Assembly (NCBI RefSeq): GCF_008180155.1
Contig: NZ_VSZS01000056.1
Span: 1-64,000, forward strand
DNA from: Neoaquamicrobium microcysteis
GTDB lineage: Bacteria; Pseudomonadota; Alphaproteobacteria; Rhizobiales; Rhizobiaceae
DNA: 64,000 bases
Reading direction: 5' to 3'
Below the pieces are notes generated by a model. It made no database searches, was not told where the DNA came from, and saw only the letters and a program-made list of their open reading frames with translations. Within the stretch, counting starts at the first letter, position 1. Every line of letters starts with the position of its first letter. The position numbers were made by a program, and so were the translations under genes. This document shows, piece by piece, positions 52,271 through 62,302 of this stretch.

Positions 52271-53703
52271 GTCTGGCGCGATTCCCCCGGAAAGGTCATT
52301 TTGACCGATAGTCCGGGGTTTCGGCCCGAAAGTTCAAGCCCGCCGCCGTGAAATTTCATCACCGCCTTCGCAAGGCTCAGCCCGAGGCCCGATCCGGGCT
52401 GGGAACGGCTCTGCTCCAGCCGGACGAAACGCTCCGTCGCGCGCTCGCGGTCGTCCTCGGGGATACCGGGGCCGTTGTCGGCGACTTCGAGGGTGAAGCT
52501 CGAGCCGTCGGTTCGAAGCGAGACGACCACCTTCGGCGCGTCGCAGGTGCCGGCCGAGTATTTGATCGCGTTGTCGACGATGTTGGACAGCGCCTGCGCC
52601 ACCAGTTCCCGGTTGGCCGTGACCGGTGCCTTGCCGGAAACCGCCGCTTCCAGCGCCACGCCCTGCTCCTCCGCGACCGGCTCGTAGAGTTCGACGACGT
52701 CGGCAACGATCTCGGCCAGATCCACCTCGCCGGTCTGCTCGGCCGAATAGCCGGCCTCCAGCCGCGAGATCATGAGGATGGCGTTGAAGGTGCGGATGAG
52801 ATGATCGGATTCGGCGATGGTCGCTTCCAGCGCCTCGCGATAGTCGCCGGAGCTCTTCTTGCCGGACAGCGCTCCTTCGGCGCGGTTTCTCAGCCGTGTC
52901 AGAGGCGTCTTCAGGTCGTGGGCGATGTTGTCGGAGACCTGCTTGAGCCCGTCGTTGAGCCTGGCGATCCGTCCCAGCATGACGTTCAGCTTTTCCGACA
53001 GCCGGTCGAACTCGTCGCCCGAACCGCTCACGGGCAGCCGTTCCGACAGGTCGCCCTCCATGATGCGCTGGCTGGCGTGGGAAACGGTGTCGATGCGCTT
53101 GAGCGCCCGGCGACCCACGAAGAACCAGATGAGCAGCGCGCCGAAGCCCATCATGCCGAACGCCAGGATCAGCGCACGGTTGACGATGTCGCGCACGATC
53201 TCCGGCTCGCCCAGGTCGCGCCCGACGAGCAGGATCATCTGGTTCGGCAGGCGCAGCACCAGCGCAACGGCCCGGTGCCGCTGGCCTGTGCCCGCCGCAT
53301 CCTCGTCGCCGTTCGCCGCGCCCTGCTGCTCTCCGAAACGGCGATACTCGAACGACCGCTCGGTCCAGCCGTCGATCTCCAGTACGCCCGGCTCGAGGCT
53401 TTCCACATTGCCGGAAAGAATGCGTCCGTTGGGGTCTGCGATCAGATAGAGGTTCGCGCCGGGCTGGCGCGAGCGCGTCTCGACGAACCGCACCAGCAGC
53501 GGCAGGCCGCCGCGCTGGTAGGCCCGGCCCAGCACCTGCACTTCCGCGGCCACCGTCTCCTGCGTCTGGGTTTCCAGCATCCGCACCGACAGCGACGACA
53601 TGTAGAAGACCAGCACGGTCGCGCACAGCGCGAACAGGATGAGGAACAGCGCGGAAAGCCGCGCCGCCGTCGTCTTCATGATCGCTGGCATGGCAATCGC
53701 CAC
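52267..53703 (-). CDS. Two-component sensor histidine kinase
   Basis: The 478-residue inner-membrane protein has two spans (about 14-35 and 180-200), a periplasmic sensor domain, a HAMP domain (about 205-255), HisKA with the phospho-His in NIAHDLKTPLTRL, and a HATPase domain (NIVDNAIKYSAG; GNGPGIP-type segment DNGPGIPEDD; GSGLGLSLAKAVMKFHGG). The start is a GTG at 53703, 2 bases after the regulator gene; a later ATG at 53679 is also possible. The partner is the OmpR-type regulator. The signal may concern envelope state, given degP next door. Confidence 0.92.
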   Translation of the reverse strand: MAIAMPAIMKTTAARLSALFLILFALCATVLVFYMSSLSVRMLETQTQETVAAEVQVLGRAYQRGGLPLLVRFVETRSRQPGANLYLIADPNGRILSGNVESLEPGVLEIDGWTERSFEYRRFGEQQGAANGDEDAAGTGQRHRAVALVLRLPNQMILLVGRDLGEPEIVRDIVNRALILAFGMMGFGALLIWFFVGRRALKRIDTVSHASQRIMEGDLSERLPVSGSGDEFDRLSEKLNVMLGRIARLNDGLKQVSDNIAHDLKTPLTRLRNRAEGALSGKKSSGDYREALEATIAESDHLIRTFNAILMISRLEAGYSAEQTGEVDLAEIVADVVELYEPVAEEQGVALEAAVSGKAPVTANRELVAQALSNIVDNAIKYSAGTCDAPKVVVSLRTDGSSFTLEVADNGPGIPEDDRERATERFVRLEQSRSQPGSGLGLSLAKAVMKFHGGGLELSGRNPGLSVKMTFPGESRQT

Positions 53704-53705
53704 CG

Positions 53706-54380
53706 TCAGCCGGCCTTCAGCATGTAGCCGGCACCGCGAACTGTATGCAGAACGGGTGCGTCGAAGCCCTTCTCGATCTTGGAGCGAAGGCGCGAGACAT
53801 GCACGTCGATGACGTTCGTCTGCGGGTCGAAATGATAATCCCAGACGTTCTCCAGCAGCATGGTGCGGGTGACGACGCGGCCGGCGTGGCGCATCAGATA
53901 TTCGAGCAGCCGGAACTCGCGCGGCTGCAGAACGATCTCCTTGCCCGCACGCTTCACGGTATGGGAGAGACGGTCGAGTTCGAGGTCGCCGGCGCGGTAC
54001 ATGGTCTCGACATCCTTCGAGCCTACGCGGCGGCTCAGCACCTCGATACGCGCGAGCAGTTCGTTGAACGCGTATGGTTTGGTCAGGTAGTCGTCGCCGC
54101 CGGCCCGCAGGCCGGTGACGCGGTCGTCCACCTCGCCGAGCGCCGACAGGATCAGCACCGGCGTTTCCACGCCACGCGCACGCAGGCCGGCGATGACGGA
54201 AAGCCCGTCCCGCTTGGGAAGCATGCGGTCGACCACCAGCACGTCGTAATCGCCGCGCCCCGCAAGCTCGAAGCCGGTTTCTCCATCGCGGGCGACATGG
54301 GCGTTGTGCCCCGCCTCCCCCAGCGCCTTCTCCAAATATTCGGCCGCTTCGCGGTCGTCTTCGATGACAAGAATCTTCAT
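53706..54380 (-). CDS. OmpR-family response regulator
   Basis: The 224-residue protein has a receiver domain (phospho-acceptor Asp51, acidic pair near 8-9, Lys in TKPYAFNELLARIEVL) and a winged-helix DNA-binding domain (about 125-222; LQPREFRLLEYLMRHAGRVVTRTMLLENVWDYHFD). It pairs with the histidine kinase that follows. It is the first gene after the degP terminator, so it may have its own promoter in the gap. Confidence 0.95.
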   Translation of the reverse strand: MKILVIEDDREAAEYLEKALGEAGHNAHVARDGETGFELAGRGDYDVLVVDRMLPKRDGLSVIAGLRARGVETPVLILSALGEVDDRVTGLRAGGDDYLTKPYAFNELLARIEVLSRRVGSKDVETMYRAGDLELDRLSHTVKRAGKEIVLQPREFRLLEYLMRHAGRVVTRTMLLENVWDYHFDPQTNVIDVHVSRLRSKIEKGFDAPVLHTVRGAGYMLKAG

Positions 54381-54408
54381 GGCAGGACTATACGCGAAAA
54401 CAGGAGAA

Positions 54409-54447
54409 ACGAAGAAACGGCGGCAGGCCGTCAGACCCGCCGCCGCT
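54409..54447 (-). terminator. Terminator of degP
   Basis: On the minus strand CGGCGGC (54439-54445) pairs with GCCGCCG (54418-54424), followed by a T-rich run (TTTCTTCGTTTC). It starts about 25 bases after the degP stop and separates it from the regulator gene. Confidence 0.65.
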
Positions 54448-54471
54448 TGTTACCTTCACACAGCCGCCCGC

Positions 54472-56025
54472 TTAGCCGATGGGCAGGGCTACGAAGCGGT
54501 TTGCCTCGTCGCGGGTGATCTGGATAAGCACGGCCTTGCGGCCGGCATCCGTCGCTGCGGCGACCGCCTTGGCGACATCCTCGGAGTTGGCAACTTCCAT
54601 CGAGTTGACGGTCATGATGACGTCGCCAGCCTGGATGCCACGCTCCTCTGCGGCACTGCCGGGCTCGACATCGGTCACGACGAGACCCTTGCCGTCATCG
54701 GCGCGGGTTACCGTCAGGCCGAAATCCTCAAGCGAGGTGTCGGTGCCGGAGGGCGTCTCGGTTTCGACCGCTGCCTGCTGCTCCTCGCCCGGCAACTGGC
54801 CGAGCGCGACGCTCACCGTTTCCTGCGCGCCGCCTCTCCAGAGGGTCACGTCCACCTTCGTGTCGGGGGCGTAGTTGCCGACGATGCGGGCCAGTTCACG
54901 CGGGGAAGCCACTTCGCGGTCGTTCACGGCTGTAATCACGTCGCCGGCGCGAATGCCTGCATCGCGGGCCGGGCCATCGGCCTGCGCATCCGAAACCAGC
55001 GCGCCGCGCGTGCCTTCGAGCCCGATGGACTCGGCGATTTCGGCCGTCACCGGCTGGATTTGCACGCCCAGCCAGCCGCGCAGAACGGCACCGCTCTCGA
55101 CAAGCGTACCGACCACTTCCTTGGCGGTCGAGGCCGGGATGGCGAACGCGATGCCGACATTGCCGCCCGAAGGCGAGAAGATGGCGGTGTTGATGCCCAC
55201 GACTTCGCCGTTCAGGTTGAAGGCCGGGCCACCGGAATTGCCGCGGTTCACCGCCGCGTCGATCTGGATGAAGTCGTCGTAGGGGCCTGCGCCGATGTCA
55301 CGGCCGCGAGCCGAGACGATGCCGGCCGTCACGGTTCCGCCGAGGCCGAACGGGTTGCCGACAGCGACCACCCAGTCGCCTACGCGCACCTCGGAATCGT
55401 CGGCGAAGGCGACGTAGGTGAACTTCTGGTCGGCGTCATCGACCTTCAGCACGGCAAGGTCGGTGCGCGGGTCGGTACCGACCAGCCGCGCGTCGAACTC
55501 GTCGCCATTGTCGTTGACGACGGTGAAGGTCGAGCCACCTTCCACGACGTGGTTGTTGGTGACGAGATAGCCGTCTTCGGAGATGAAGAAGCCGGAGCCC
55601 TGCGAGACAGGCCGTGCACGCTCGCCGCGCTCACGATTGCCGAAGCGCTCGCCGCCCCTCGGGCCACGCTCGCCACGAAACTCTCGGTCGCCGCGGAACT
55701 CACGGAAAAATCTGTTGAGCGGGTGATCGCGCGGCAGGTCTTCGAAGCCGGGCATGCCGAACTGGAAGGTGCCGTCTCCGCCACGGTCGGAAGCGGGTTC
55801 GACCCTAGCCTGCACGCGCACGCTGACGACAGCCGGCGTTACCTTTTCCACCACATCGGCAAAGCCGGTAGCCTGTACGCCTTCAACGCGTACCGCTTCG
55901 GCCAGAACGGGGGCGGTTCCGGTGGTCACCGCGCCGAAGCCGATCGCGCCGGCGATAGCAACCGACGCGGCTGCGGCCAGAAGGCGGCTGCGGGTCTTGG
56001 ACACGGGGTTTGTCTGGTTTTGCAT
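54472..56025 (-). CDS. degP: DegP/HtrA-type periplasmic serine protease
   Basis: This protease and chaperone clears misfolded envelope proteins. The 517-residue protein has a signal peptide (about 1-42), a trypsin-like domain with triad His159 (TNNHV), Asp189 (RTDLAV) and Ser264 (RGNSGGPAF), and two PDZ domains (about 300-385 and 420-505). An Arg/Gly/Glu-rich low-complexity insert covers about 105-138. The ATG at 56025 follows AAGGGA by 8 bases. It sits downstream of the ccm operon and upstream of a two-component system. Confidence 0.96.
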   Translation of the reverse strand: MQNQTNPVSKTRSRLLAAAASVAIAGAIGFGAVTTGTAPVLAEAVRVEGVQATGFADVVEKVTPAVVSVRVQARVEPASDRGGDGTFQFGMPGFEDLPRDHPLNRFFREFRGDREFRGERGPRGGERFGNRERGERARPVSQGSGFFISEDGYLVTNNHVVEGGSTFTVVNDNGDEFDARLVGTDPRTDLAVLKVDDADQKFTYVAFADDSEVRVGDWVVAVGNPFGLGGTVTAGIVSARGRDIGAGPYDDFIQIDAAVNRGNSGGPAFNLNGEVVGINTAIFSPSGGNVGIAFAIPASTAKEVVGTLVESGAVLRGWLGVQIQPVTAEIAESIGLEGTRGALVSDAQADGPARDAGIRAGDVITAVNDREVASPRELARIVGNYAPDTKVDVTLWRGGAQETVSVALGQLPGEEQQAAVETETPSGTDTSLEDFGLTVTRADDGKGLVVTDVEPGSAAEERGIQAGDVIMTVNSMEVANSEDVAKAVAAATDAGRKAVLIQITRDEANRFVALPIG

Positions 56026-56169
56026 TTCTGGAATCCCTTGTGAAATCCACATGGACGCGCGGGGGCCGCATCCTTCGCACAAGAGATAGGAGCGTGAACC
56101 TTACGGCGCTCTTTCCGCTACATGAAACTTTCGTAATCTTGATCGCAGCGGCGCGCCTCGGCGACAAAA

Positions 56170-56625
56170 TCAGTCCGGCTCTTTGAGAATGTCGCGAAGG
56201 CGGCGCTCCTCTTCCGCCGAAAGTCCGGCGGGTGCCGCACGCCTGCGCCGGGCCGCGTGAAGTGCGATCACGCTCCCCCCCGCCACAAGCAGGAGCACGG
56301 GCGTCGCCCACAACAGTGCGTTGCGCGCGCTGAAGCGCGGCTGCAGCAGCACGAACTCGCCATAGCGCGACACGACGTAGTCGATCACCTGCTCGTCGGT
56401 TTCGCCCGCGACAAGGCGCTCGCGCACCAGCACGCGCAGGTCGCGCGCAAGCTCGGCGTCCGAATCGTCGATGGACTGGTTCTGGCAGACCATGCAGCGC
56501 AGGCCGGCGGAAAGATTGCGGGCGCGCGCTTCCAGCGCCGGATCATCCAGCACTTCCGACGGCTTTACCGCCAGGGCGGGCGACGCGACGGCCAGCAGCA
56601 GCAGGATGGCGGCAAGGCGTCTCAT
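56170..56625 (-). CDS. ccmH: Cytochrome c maturation protein CcmH (CycL)
   Basis: This periplasm-facing thiol protein reduces the CxxCH heme site of apocytochrome c before heme attachment. The 151-residue protein has a signal peptide, the RCMVC motif with Cys44 and Cys47, and a C-terminal membrane span (about 105-125). Its ATG overlaps the ccmF stop by four bases. Confidence 0.96.
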   Translation of the reverse strand: MRRLAAILLLLAVASPALAVKPSEVLDDPALEARARNLSAGLRCMVCQNQSIDDSDAELARDLRVLVRERLVAGETDEQVIDYVVSRYGEFVLLQPRFSARNALLWATPVLLLVAGGSVIALHAARRRRAAPAGLSAEEERRLRDILKEPD

Positions 56626-58616
56626 TCGGCCGCCACCTGCGGCTTGAGAACGTCCTTCGATCGCCGTGCCGACGGCGCGCCGACGCGCAGGCGGCGATCC
56701 AGCAGGGACATGGTGCCGCCTGCCATCATCACCACGCCACCGAGCCAGATCAGCAGAACCAGCGGCTTCCACCACACGCGCACGACGACACCGCCGTCGG
56801 AGGTTGGGTCGCCGAGCGCGACATAGAGCTGGCTGAACCCGCGCGTGGCGATGCCGGCCTCGGTCGTCGGCATCTGGCGGGCCGTGTAGAGCCGCTTCGA
56901 CGACATGATCGCGCCGCGCTCGCGCCCGGCGGCATCGAAATAGACGAACCGCCCCTGCTCTTCGGTGAAGTTCGGGCCCTGGAACGGCTGGATGCCCTCG
57001 AAGCGCAGCGTGTAGCCGGCAATCGGCATGGTTTCGCCCGGCCGCATCGTCACGATCCGCTCGACTTCCAGCGTGGTGACGGCAACGATGCCGAGCGTCG
57101 TGACGCCCAGCCCGAAATGCGCCAGCGCCGTGCCGAAAACGGACCTCGGCAGACCGACGAACCTGCGCCAAGCCACGGCCGCGCCGACGCTACCTATCCC
57201 GGATTTGAGCGCGAGATCCGTCACAGCTCCCAGCATCAGCCACGCCGCCACGCCGATGCCGAACGCGGCCAGCACACCGATGCCGTCTACGAAAAAGAAC
57301 GAGAGGAGCACGACCAGAAGCGCGCCGCCGAAAGCCGCGAACAGCCTTTGAGCCACGGCGTAGAGATCGCCGCGTTTCCACGCCATCAGCGGCCCGAATG
57401 GCACGGCCAGCAGCAGCGGCATCACCAGCGGAATGAAGGTCAGGTTGAAGAACGGCGCGCCGACCGAGATCTTCTCGCCAGTCACGGCCTCGATCAGCAG
57501 CGGATAGAGCGTCCCGATCAGCACCGTGGCGGTCGCCGTCGTCAGGAACAGGTTGTTGAGGACCAGCGCCCCCTCGCGCGACACCGGATGAAACAGCCCG
57601 CCCTGCGTCAGCGAAGACGCGCGCAGCGCGAAGAGCGCCAGCGATCCGCCGATGAACAGGATCAGGATCATCAGGATGAACAGCCCGCGCGACGGGTCGG
57701 TCGCAAATGCGTGCACCGAGGTCAGCACGCCCGATCGCACGAGGAAGGTGCCCAGCAGCGACAGCGAGAAGGTCAGGATGGCCAGCAGCAGCGTCCAGAT
57801 CTTCAACGCCGAACGCTTCTCCATCACGATCGCCGAATGCAGCAGTGCGGTGCCCGACAGCCACGGCAGGAACGAAGCGTTCTCGACCGGGTCCCAAAAC
57901 CACCAGCCGCCCCAGCCGAGCTCGTAATAGGCCCAGTACGAGCCCATCGCGATTCCGCCGGTCAGGAAGACCCATGCGGCCAGCGTCCACGGCCTCACCC
58001 AGCGCGCCCAGGCCGCATCGATGCGGCCCTCTATCAGCGCTGCGACGGCGAAGGAGAAGCAGATCGAGAAACCGACATAGCCCAGATAAAGCAGCGGCGG
58101 GTGGATCGCGAGGCCGATGTCCTGGAGGATCGGGTTGAGGTCGCGCCCTTCCATCGGCGCAGGGTCGATACGCGCGAACGGGTTGGACGTCGCCAGCACG
58201 AACAGGAAGAACGCCGCGCCGATCAGACCCTGTACCGACAGCACGTTGGCGCGCAGCGTCGCCGGCAGGTTGGCGCCGAACCACGCCACCAGCGCGCCGA
58301 AGAAGGCCAGGATGAGCACCCACAGCAGCATCGAGCCTTCGTGGTTCCCCCACACGCCCGTCACCTTGTAGAGCATCGGCTTGAGCGAATGGGAGTTCTC
58401 CCAGACGTTTGCGACCGAGAAGTCCGACTGGACATAGGCAGCCGTCAGCGCGGCAAACGACAGCGCGGTCAGCGCGAAGCCTGCCACCGCCACCGGGCCG
58501 GCAACGGCCATCAGCCGCTGGTCGCCCAGCCTAGTGCCGGCAAGCGGCACGGCGAACTGCACCAGCGACAGTGCGAATGCCAGCACGAGCGCGAAATGGC
58601 CGGTCTCGACGATCAA
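56622..58616 (-). CDS. ccmF: Cytochrome c maturation heme lyase subunit CcmF (CycK)
   Basis: This inner-membrane protein forms the heme ligation complex with CcmH and CcmI. The 664-residue protein has about 14-15 spans and the Trp-rich heme-handling motif [18 protein letters not shown] near 235-252. Length is normal. It is preceded by ccmE (21-base gap) and followed by ccmH with overlap. Confidence 0.97.
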   Translation of the reverse strand: MIVETGHFALVLAFALSLVQFAVPLAGTRLGDQRLMAVAGPVAVAGFALTALSFAALTAAYVQSDFSVANVWENSHSLKPMLYKVTGVWGNHEGSMLLWVLILAFFGALVAWFGANLPATLRANVLSVQGLIGAAFFLFVLATSNPFARIDPAPMEGRDLNPILQDIGLAIHPPLLYLGYVGFSICFSFAVAALIEGRIDAAWARWVRPWTLAAWVFLTGGIAMGSYWAYYELGWGGWWFWDPVENASFLPWLSGTALLHSAIVMEKRSALKIWTLLLAILTFSLSLLGTFLVRSGVLTSVHAFATDPSRGLFILMILILFIGGSLALFALRASSLTQGGLFHPVSREGALVLNNLFLTTATATVLIGTLYPLLIEAVTGEKISVGAPFFNLTFIPLVMPLLLAVPFGPLMAWKRGDLYAVAQRLFAAFGGALLVVLLSFFFVDGIGVLAAFGIGVAAWLMLGAVTDLALKSGIGSVGAAVAWRRFVGLPRSVFGTALAHFGLGVTTLGIVAVTTLEVERIVTMRPGETMPIAGYTLRFEGIQPFQGPNFTEEQGRFVYFDAAGRERGAIMSSKRLYTARQMPTTEAGIATRGFSQLYVALGDPTSDGGVVVRVWWKPLVLLIWLGGVVMMAGGTMSLLDRRLRVGAPSARRSKDVLKPQVAAE

Positions 58617-58637
58617 GCAGTCTTCCTCCCGGCCGGT

Positions 58638-59075
58638 TCAGTCGTCATCTTGCCACAGGCCGGTTGCCTTGAGGCCGTCGGCGACTTCCTTGGGCATATA
58701 GTTCTCGTCGTGCTTGGCCAGCACGCTGTCGGCGACGAACACGCCGTCCTCACGGAACGTGCCCTCCGTCACCACGCCCTGCTCTTCGCGGAAGAGATCG
58801 GGCAGGATGCCGCTATAGGCGACCTTCACCGAATGAACCTGGTCCGTCACCGCGAAGGCGACGGCCGTTCCCTCGCCGCGTACGACCGTGCCCTTTTCGA
58901 CCAGCCCGCCCAGACGGATGCGCTGGCCGGGCTCCAGAACGGCCGCCTGCAACTCACCGGGCATAAAGAAATATGAGGTCTTCTGGCCGAGCGCATACAG
59001 GGTGAGCCCGGACGCCAGCGCCAGGAACACCATCGCGCCGCCGATCACCGAAAGTCTCTTCTGCTTGCGCGTCAC
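58638..59075 (-). CDS. ccmE: Heme chaperone CcmE (CycJ)
   Basis: This membrane-anchored periplasmic protein carries heme bound covalently to His122 in the motif H-D-E-N-Y (His122, Tyr126). The 145-residue protein has one N-terminal span (about 8-29) and an OB-fold. Its ATG overlaps the ccmI stop by four bases. Confidence 0.97.
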   Translation of the reverse strand: MTRKQKRLSVIGGAMVFLALASGLTLYALGQKTSYFFMPGELQAAVLEPGQRIRLGGLVEKGTVVRGEGTAVAFAVTDQVHSVKVAYSGILPDLFREEQGVVTEGTFREDGVFVADSVLAKHDENYMPKEVADGLKATGLWQDDD

Positions 59076-60208
59076 TGTTCCACCTGCCCTTCAAGCACCA
59101 CGCCGCGTTCGGCTGCGAACGCAACCAGATCGCCGGCCGCCTCGCCTTCGTCGCCAAGCGCCTCGACACCGCGCTTTAGTGCATCGCCTGCGTCTTCCAT
59201 GCGTCCCAGCACCACGTAGGACTGCACCAGCCTGCGCCAGCCTTCCGCATCCTGCGGGTTGTCGCGCAGCCGCTGGTCAAGGCCGGCTACCATATTCTCG
59301 ATCATCTGGGCACGGTCGTTGTCCGACATCAAGGCGGCGGCTTCCATATCGTCGGCGCTGGGGCCGGGGCGCGCCGGGTCCGCCTCGACGCCAAGCTGGG
59401 CCAGCGCCTGCCCCACCGCGCCGCGCCAGGGCGAGTCGGCTGCAAGCCCGTCCAGCATCGTTCGCAGCATGCCCTCGGCCTCTTTCGTCCTGCCCTCCTG
59501 CGCGAAACCGGTGGCCAGGAGGAAGCGGGCCTTCGCATTGTCGGGCTCAATCTCCAGCGCGCGCTCGAACGCGGCCTGCGCCTCGGTCGTGATCATGCCG
59601 CCCGCGTTCGCGGCGATCGCCTCGCCTAGCCCGATCTCGCGCGCGGCGGTCACGCCCTGAAGGCGCATGGCGTTGCGATAGGCGACTACCGCGTCATTGT
59701 AGCGGCCCATGCGGAAATAGATCGGGGCCAGCACTTCCCAGCCGCGCCCGTCCTCCGGGTTGGCGGCAAGATGCCCCTCGGCGCGCGCCACCAGTTCCTG
59801 CATGGAGCTGTCCGCCGGGTTCTTCTCGAGCCGCGCCTGCAAGGGCTGCGCCGGCAGGTTGGGGGAGCCGATGGCGGCGTAGATGCCCCAGCTTGCGACC
59901 GGCACCGCCAGCACCGCGATCGTCGCAACGATCCGCCCCAGCCGGCCGCTGCCGGCGCTCCCGTCCTGCTTTCGCTCTGCGGCCAGCTTGATGATGCGCC
60001 GGCCGATCTCGGCGCGCGCCTGCTCGGCTTCCACGGCGTCGATCACGCCGCGCGCGGCGTCACGTTCCAGTTCGCCCAGCTGGTCCTGATAGACTTCCAG
60101 ATCGTGGTCGGCATCCGCCACCGCCCGCCCGCGCACCCGCATGGCCGGCAGCAGCACGGCGAGGCACGCGCAAAGTGTGAGAACTGCGGCGACGATCCAG
60201 AACAGCAT
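59072..60208 (-). CDS. ccmI: Cytochrome c biogenesis protein CcmI (CycH)
   Basis: This protein presents apocytochrome c to the heme ligation complex. The 378-residue protein has an N-terminal span (MLFWIVAAVLTLCACLAVLLP), a cytosolic loop, a second span (about 95-112; IVATIAVLAVPVASWGIYAA) and periplasmic TPR repeats (GRGWEVLAPIYFRMGRYNDAVVAY; FLLATGFAQEGRTKEAEGM). The ATG at 60208 is chosen because the membrane span starts at once. It is the first gene of the ccmI-ccmE-ccmF-ccmH operon. Confidence 0.93.
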   Translation of the reverse strand: MLFWIVAAVLTLCACLAVLLPAMRVRGRAVADADHDLEVYQDQLGELERDAARGVIDAVEAEQARAEIGRRIIKLAAERKQDGSAGSGRLGRIVATIAVLAVPVASWGIYAAIGSPNLPAQPLQARLEKNPADSSMQELVARAEGHLAANPEDGRGWEVLAPIYFRMGRYNDAVVAYRNAMRLQGVTAAREIGLGEAIAANAGGMITTEAQAAFERALEIEPDNAKARFLLATGFAQEGRTKEAEGMLRTMLDGLAADSPWRGAVGQALAQLGVEADPARPGPSADDMEAAALMSDNDRAQMIENMVAGLDQRLRDNPQDAEGWRRLVQSYVVLGRMEDAGDALKRGVEALGDEGEAAGDLVAFAAERGVVLEGQVEQ

Positions 60209-60318
60209 GGACACCAGATAAACCCTGCGTCGGCCCATGCCAATGACGCGGGCATGCGGCCTTTTTTCACTGGACGTCGCCTGCGGGCCGCCGGAGAGCG
60301 GCTAGACCGAGATGAGGT

Positions 60319-60768
60319 CTAGACCAGCGGCGTCCAGCTTCCATCCGGGTTGCGGCAGGCAGATCCCCGCGCCATTCGCGGTTGCCCGTTCAGATACACC
60401 GTATGGGCATATTGGCGGCAGTCCTGCGAACCGACGCGATAGGGCGATCCGGCCACGACCTGCCCGTGACGGCGGCTGCCTTCCTTGCCCCAGCCAACGG
60501 CCTGCCCCGCCGGTGTGTATTCCAGCGCCCGGTATTCGGCTTCAAGCCCGCGCCGGCGCTCGCGCGAATCGAGGTTGGAGCCGAGCGTGCCGCCGATGAG
60601 CCCGCCGGCCATCGCGTCCACGATCGCGGAGGCGAGCGGCGGTTCGGCCGGGTTGATGTCCTCGACAAAGGCCTGCACCGCAGAACCCGTGCCGCCACTG
60701 CCGGACGTCGAGCACGCCGAGAGCAGCGCCACCGCCGCCATGCCTGCTGCAACATGCTTCCAGCTCAT
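60319..60768 (-). CDS. RT0821/Lpp0805-type surface-antigen-like lipoprotein
   Basis: The 149-residue protein has a lipoprotein signal (lipobox LSAC, Cys19) and a Gly-rich helix (AGGLIGGTLGSNLDSRERRRG, glycine-zipper-like). Its C-terminal part (LEAEYRALEYTPAGQAVGW, CRQYAHTVYLNGQ, SACRNPDGSW) is typical of the 17-kDa antigen / RT0821 group. It is anchored in the outer membrane or periplasm. No strong ribosome site is seen before the ATG at 60768; an in-frame GTG upstream is possible. It lies between ccmI and feuQ. Confidence 0.8.
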   Translation of the reverse strand: MSWKHVAAGMAAVALLSACSTSGSGGTGSAVQAFVEDINPAEPPLASAIVDAMAGGLIGGTLGSNLDSRERRRGLEAEYRALEYTPAGQAVGWGKEGSRRHGQVVAGSPYRVGSQDCRQYAHTVYLNGQPRMARGSACRNPDGSWTPLV

Positions 60769-60873
60769 CCTTGAATGCCCTTCCACTCTCGCTAAGCGAT
60801 AGATCGGCACAAACCGCCGTTACTTCAAGCCTTCTTGCTTCCGACTTTGGCGCAGAAATGGCGCTGCGGCAAA

Positions 60874-62280
60874 TTACACCTCTTCCTGCACGCGTCGCAG
60901 CACCACTGTTGCCTTGAGGCCACCAAGGTCCGAGCGCGCGAGATGCAGGCTGCCGCCATATTCCTTGACAACGTCGGCCACGATCGCGAGGCCGAGACCG
61001 GTTCCCGGCTTCGTCTCGTCGAGCCTTCGGCCGCGCACCAGCGCGTCGCGAGTCTTTTCTTCGGGTATGCCGGGGCCGTCGTCTTCGACCACGAGGGTGA
61101 AATTGCGTCCACCGCTTCCGTCGGGGCCGGGCGTCACGCTCACCGACACGGCCTTGCGGCCCCATTTCATCGCGTTTTCGAGCAGATTGCCGACGATCTC
61201 CTCGAAATCCTCGCGTTCGCCCGCAAACACGATCTCGCCATCCGGAAATCTGGCGTCCAGCTTCATATGCGGATTCAGTTTCGCAACCACGCGCACCATG
61301 CGCTCCATCGTCGCTTTCACCGGGGTGCGGAAAACGATGGTGTCGCGCTGCGCGGCCATGCGCGCGCGTTGCAGATAATGCTCGACCTGCTGGCGCATCG
61401 AGCCGGCCTGGTCCTCGATCAGCCTGCCCTTCGCGCCGCCTATGCTGCGCGCCTCGTTGGTCAGCACCGCCAGCGGCGTCTTCAGCGAATGCGCCAGATT
61501 GCCCACCTGCGTGCGCGAGCGTTCGACGATGCGCCGGTTGCTTTCGATCAGTTCGTTGGTCTCATCGGCCAGCGGCGCGATCTCGGCGGGAAACGTGCCG
61601 TCCAGCCGTTGCGCAGCGCCCGCACGTATTTCCGAAAGCGCCCTGCGCACGCGTCGCAGCGGCTCAAGTCCCACAAGGATGGCCAGCGCGTTGATGGCGA
61701 TCATGCCGGCGCCGAAAATAAGCAGGTAGAGATAGATCTGCTGCTCGAAGGCGGAGATATCGTCTTCCAGCTCGGTGCGGTTTCCCATCATGCGGAACCG
61801 CGCGATGTTGTTGTCCGCATCGAGGACGAACTCGCTTTCGAAGACCTCGATCGTTTCGCCGGCCAGTCCTTCCGCGAGATAGCTGCGCTGGAAGTCGCTG
61901 TCGAACGGCACTTCGGAGGAAGGCGGAGACGGGATTTGCCCGGTCAACGATTGCGACCGAAGCTGCCCGGTCGCGCCCGTCACCGGCTCCACCGCCCAGT
62001 ACCACCCCGATTGCGGAACGGTGAAACGCAGGTCGCCGAGGTTGGGCGAGCCCTGCAGCATCCCGGCCGGGCTCACGCCCACCGACCCGATGAGGTTGAA
62101 GAGATGGGCGGTCAGCAGGCTTTCGAAGCCCCGTTCGCTCGCCTGTCTGAACAGTGACGAAATCACGGTCGCGATCACCACCAGCGCAACCACGGCCCAC
62201 AGCGTGGAAAACGCCACCACGCGGAAGGTGAGTGAGTTGAGCCGGCGTCTCAGCTTGGCCATCGCGCTTCCGCCCGTCAT
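60874..62280 (-). CDS. feuQ: Sensor histidine kinase, FeuQ-like
   Basis: The 468-residue inner-membrane protein has two spans (about 18-42 and 180-202), a periplasmic sensor domain, HisKA with the phospho-His in NLAHSLKTPLAVL, and a HATPase domain (NLLENAMKWG; DDGPGIPEEKTRDAL; GTGLGLAIVADVVKEYGG). It resembles PhoQ and rhizobial FeuQ, which in Sinorhizobium controls cyclic beta-glucan export and other envelope genes. It lies 22 bases after the FeuP-like gene. The name rests on this pairing and overall similarity. Confidence 0.85.
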   Translation of the reverse strand: MTGGSAMAKLRRRLNSLTFRVVAFSTLWAVVALVVIATVISSLFRQASERGFESLLTAHLFNLIGSVGVSPAGMLQGSPNLGDLRFTVPQSGWYWAVEPVTGATGQLRSQSLTGQIPSPPSSEVPFDSDFQRSYLAEGLAGETIEVFESEFVLDADNNIARFRMMGNRTELEDDISAFEQQIYLYLLIFGAGMIAINALAILVGLEPLRRVRRALSEIRAGAAQRLDGTFPAEIAPLADETNELIESNRRIVERSRTQVGNLAHSLKTPLAVLTNEARSIGGAKGRLIEDQAGSMRQQVEHYLQRARMAAQRDTIVFRTPVKATMERMVRVVAKLNPHMKLDARFPDGEIVFAGEREDFEEIVGNLLENAMKWGRKAVSVSVTPGPDGSGGRNFTLVVEDDGPGIPEEKTRDALVRGRRLDETKPGTGLGLAIVADVVKEYGGSLHLARSDLGGLKATVVLRRVQEEV

Positions 62281-62302
62281 CGTCGGCGTGGCGGCGCGAG
62301 AA

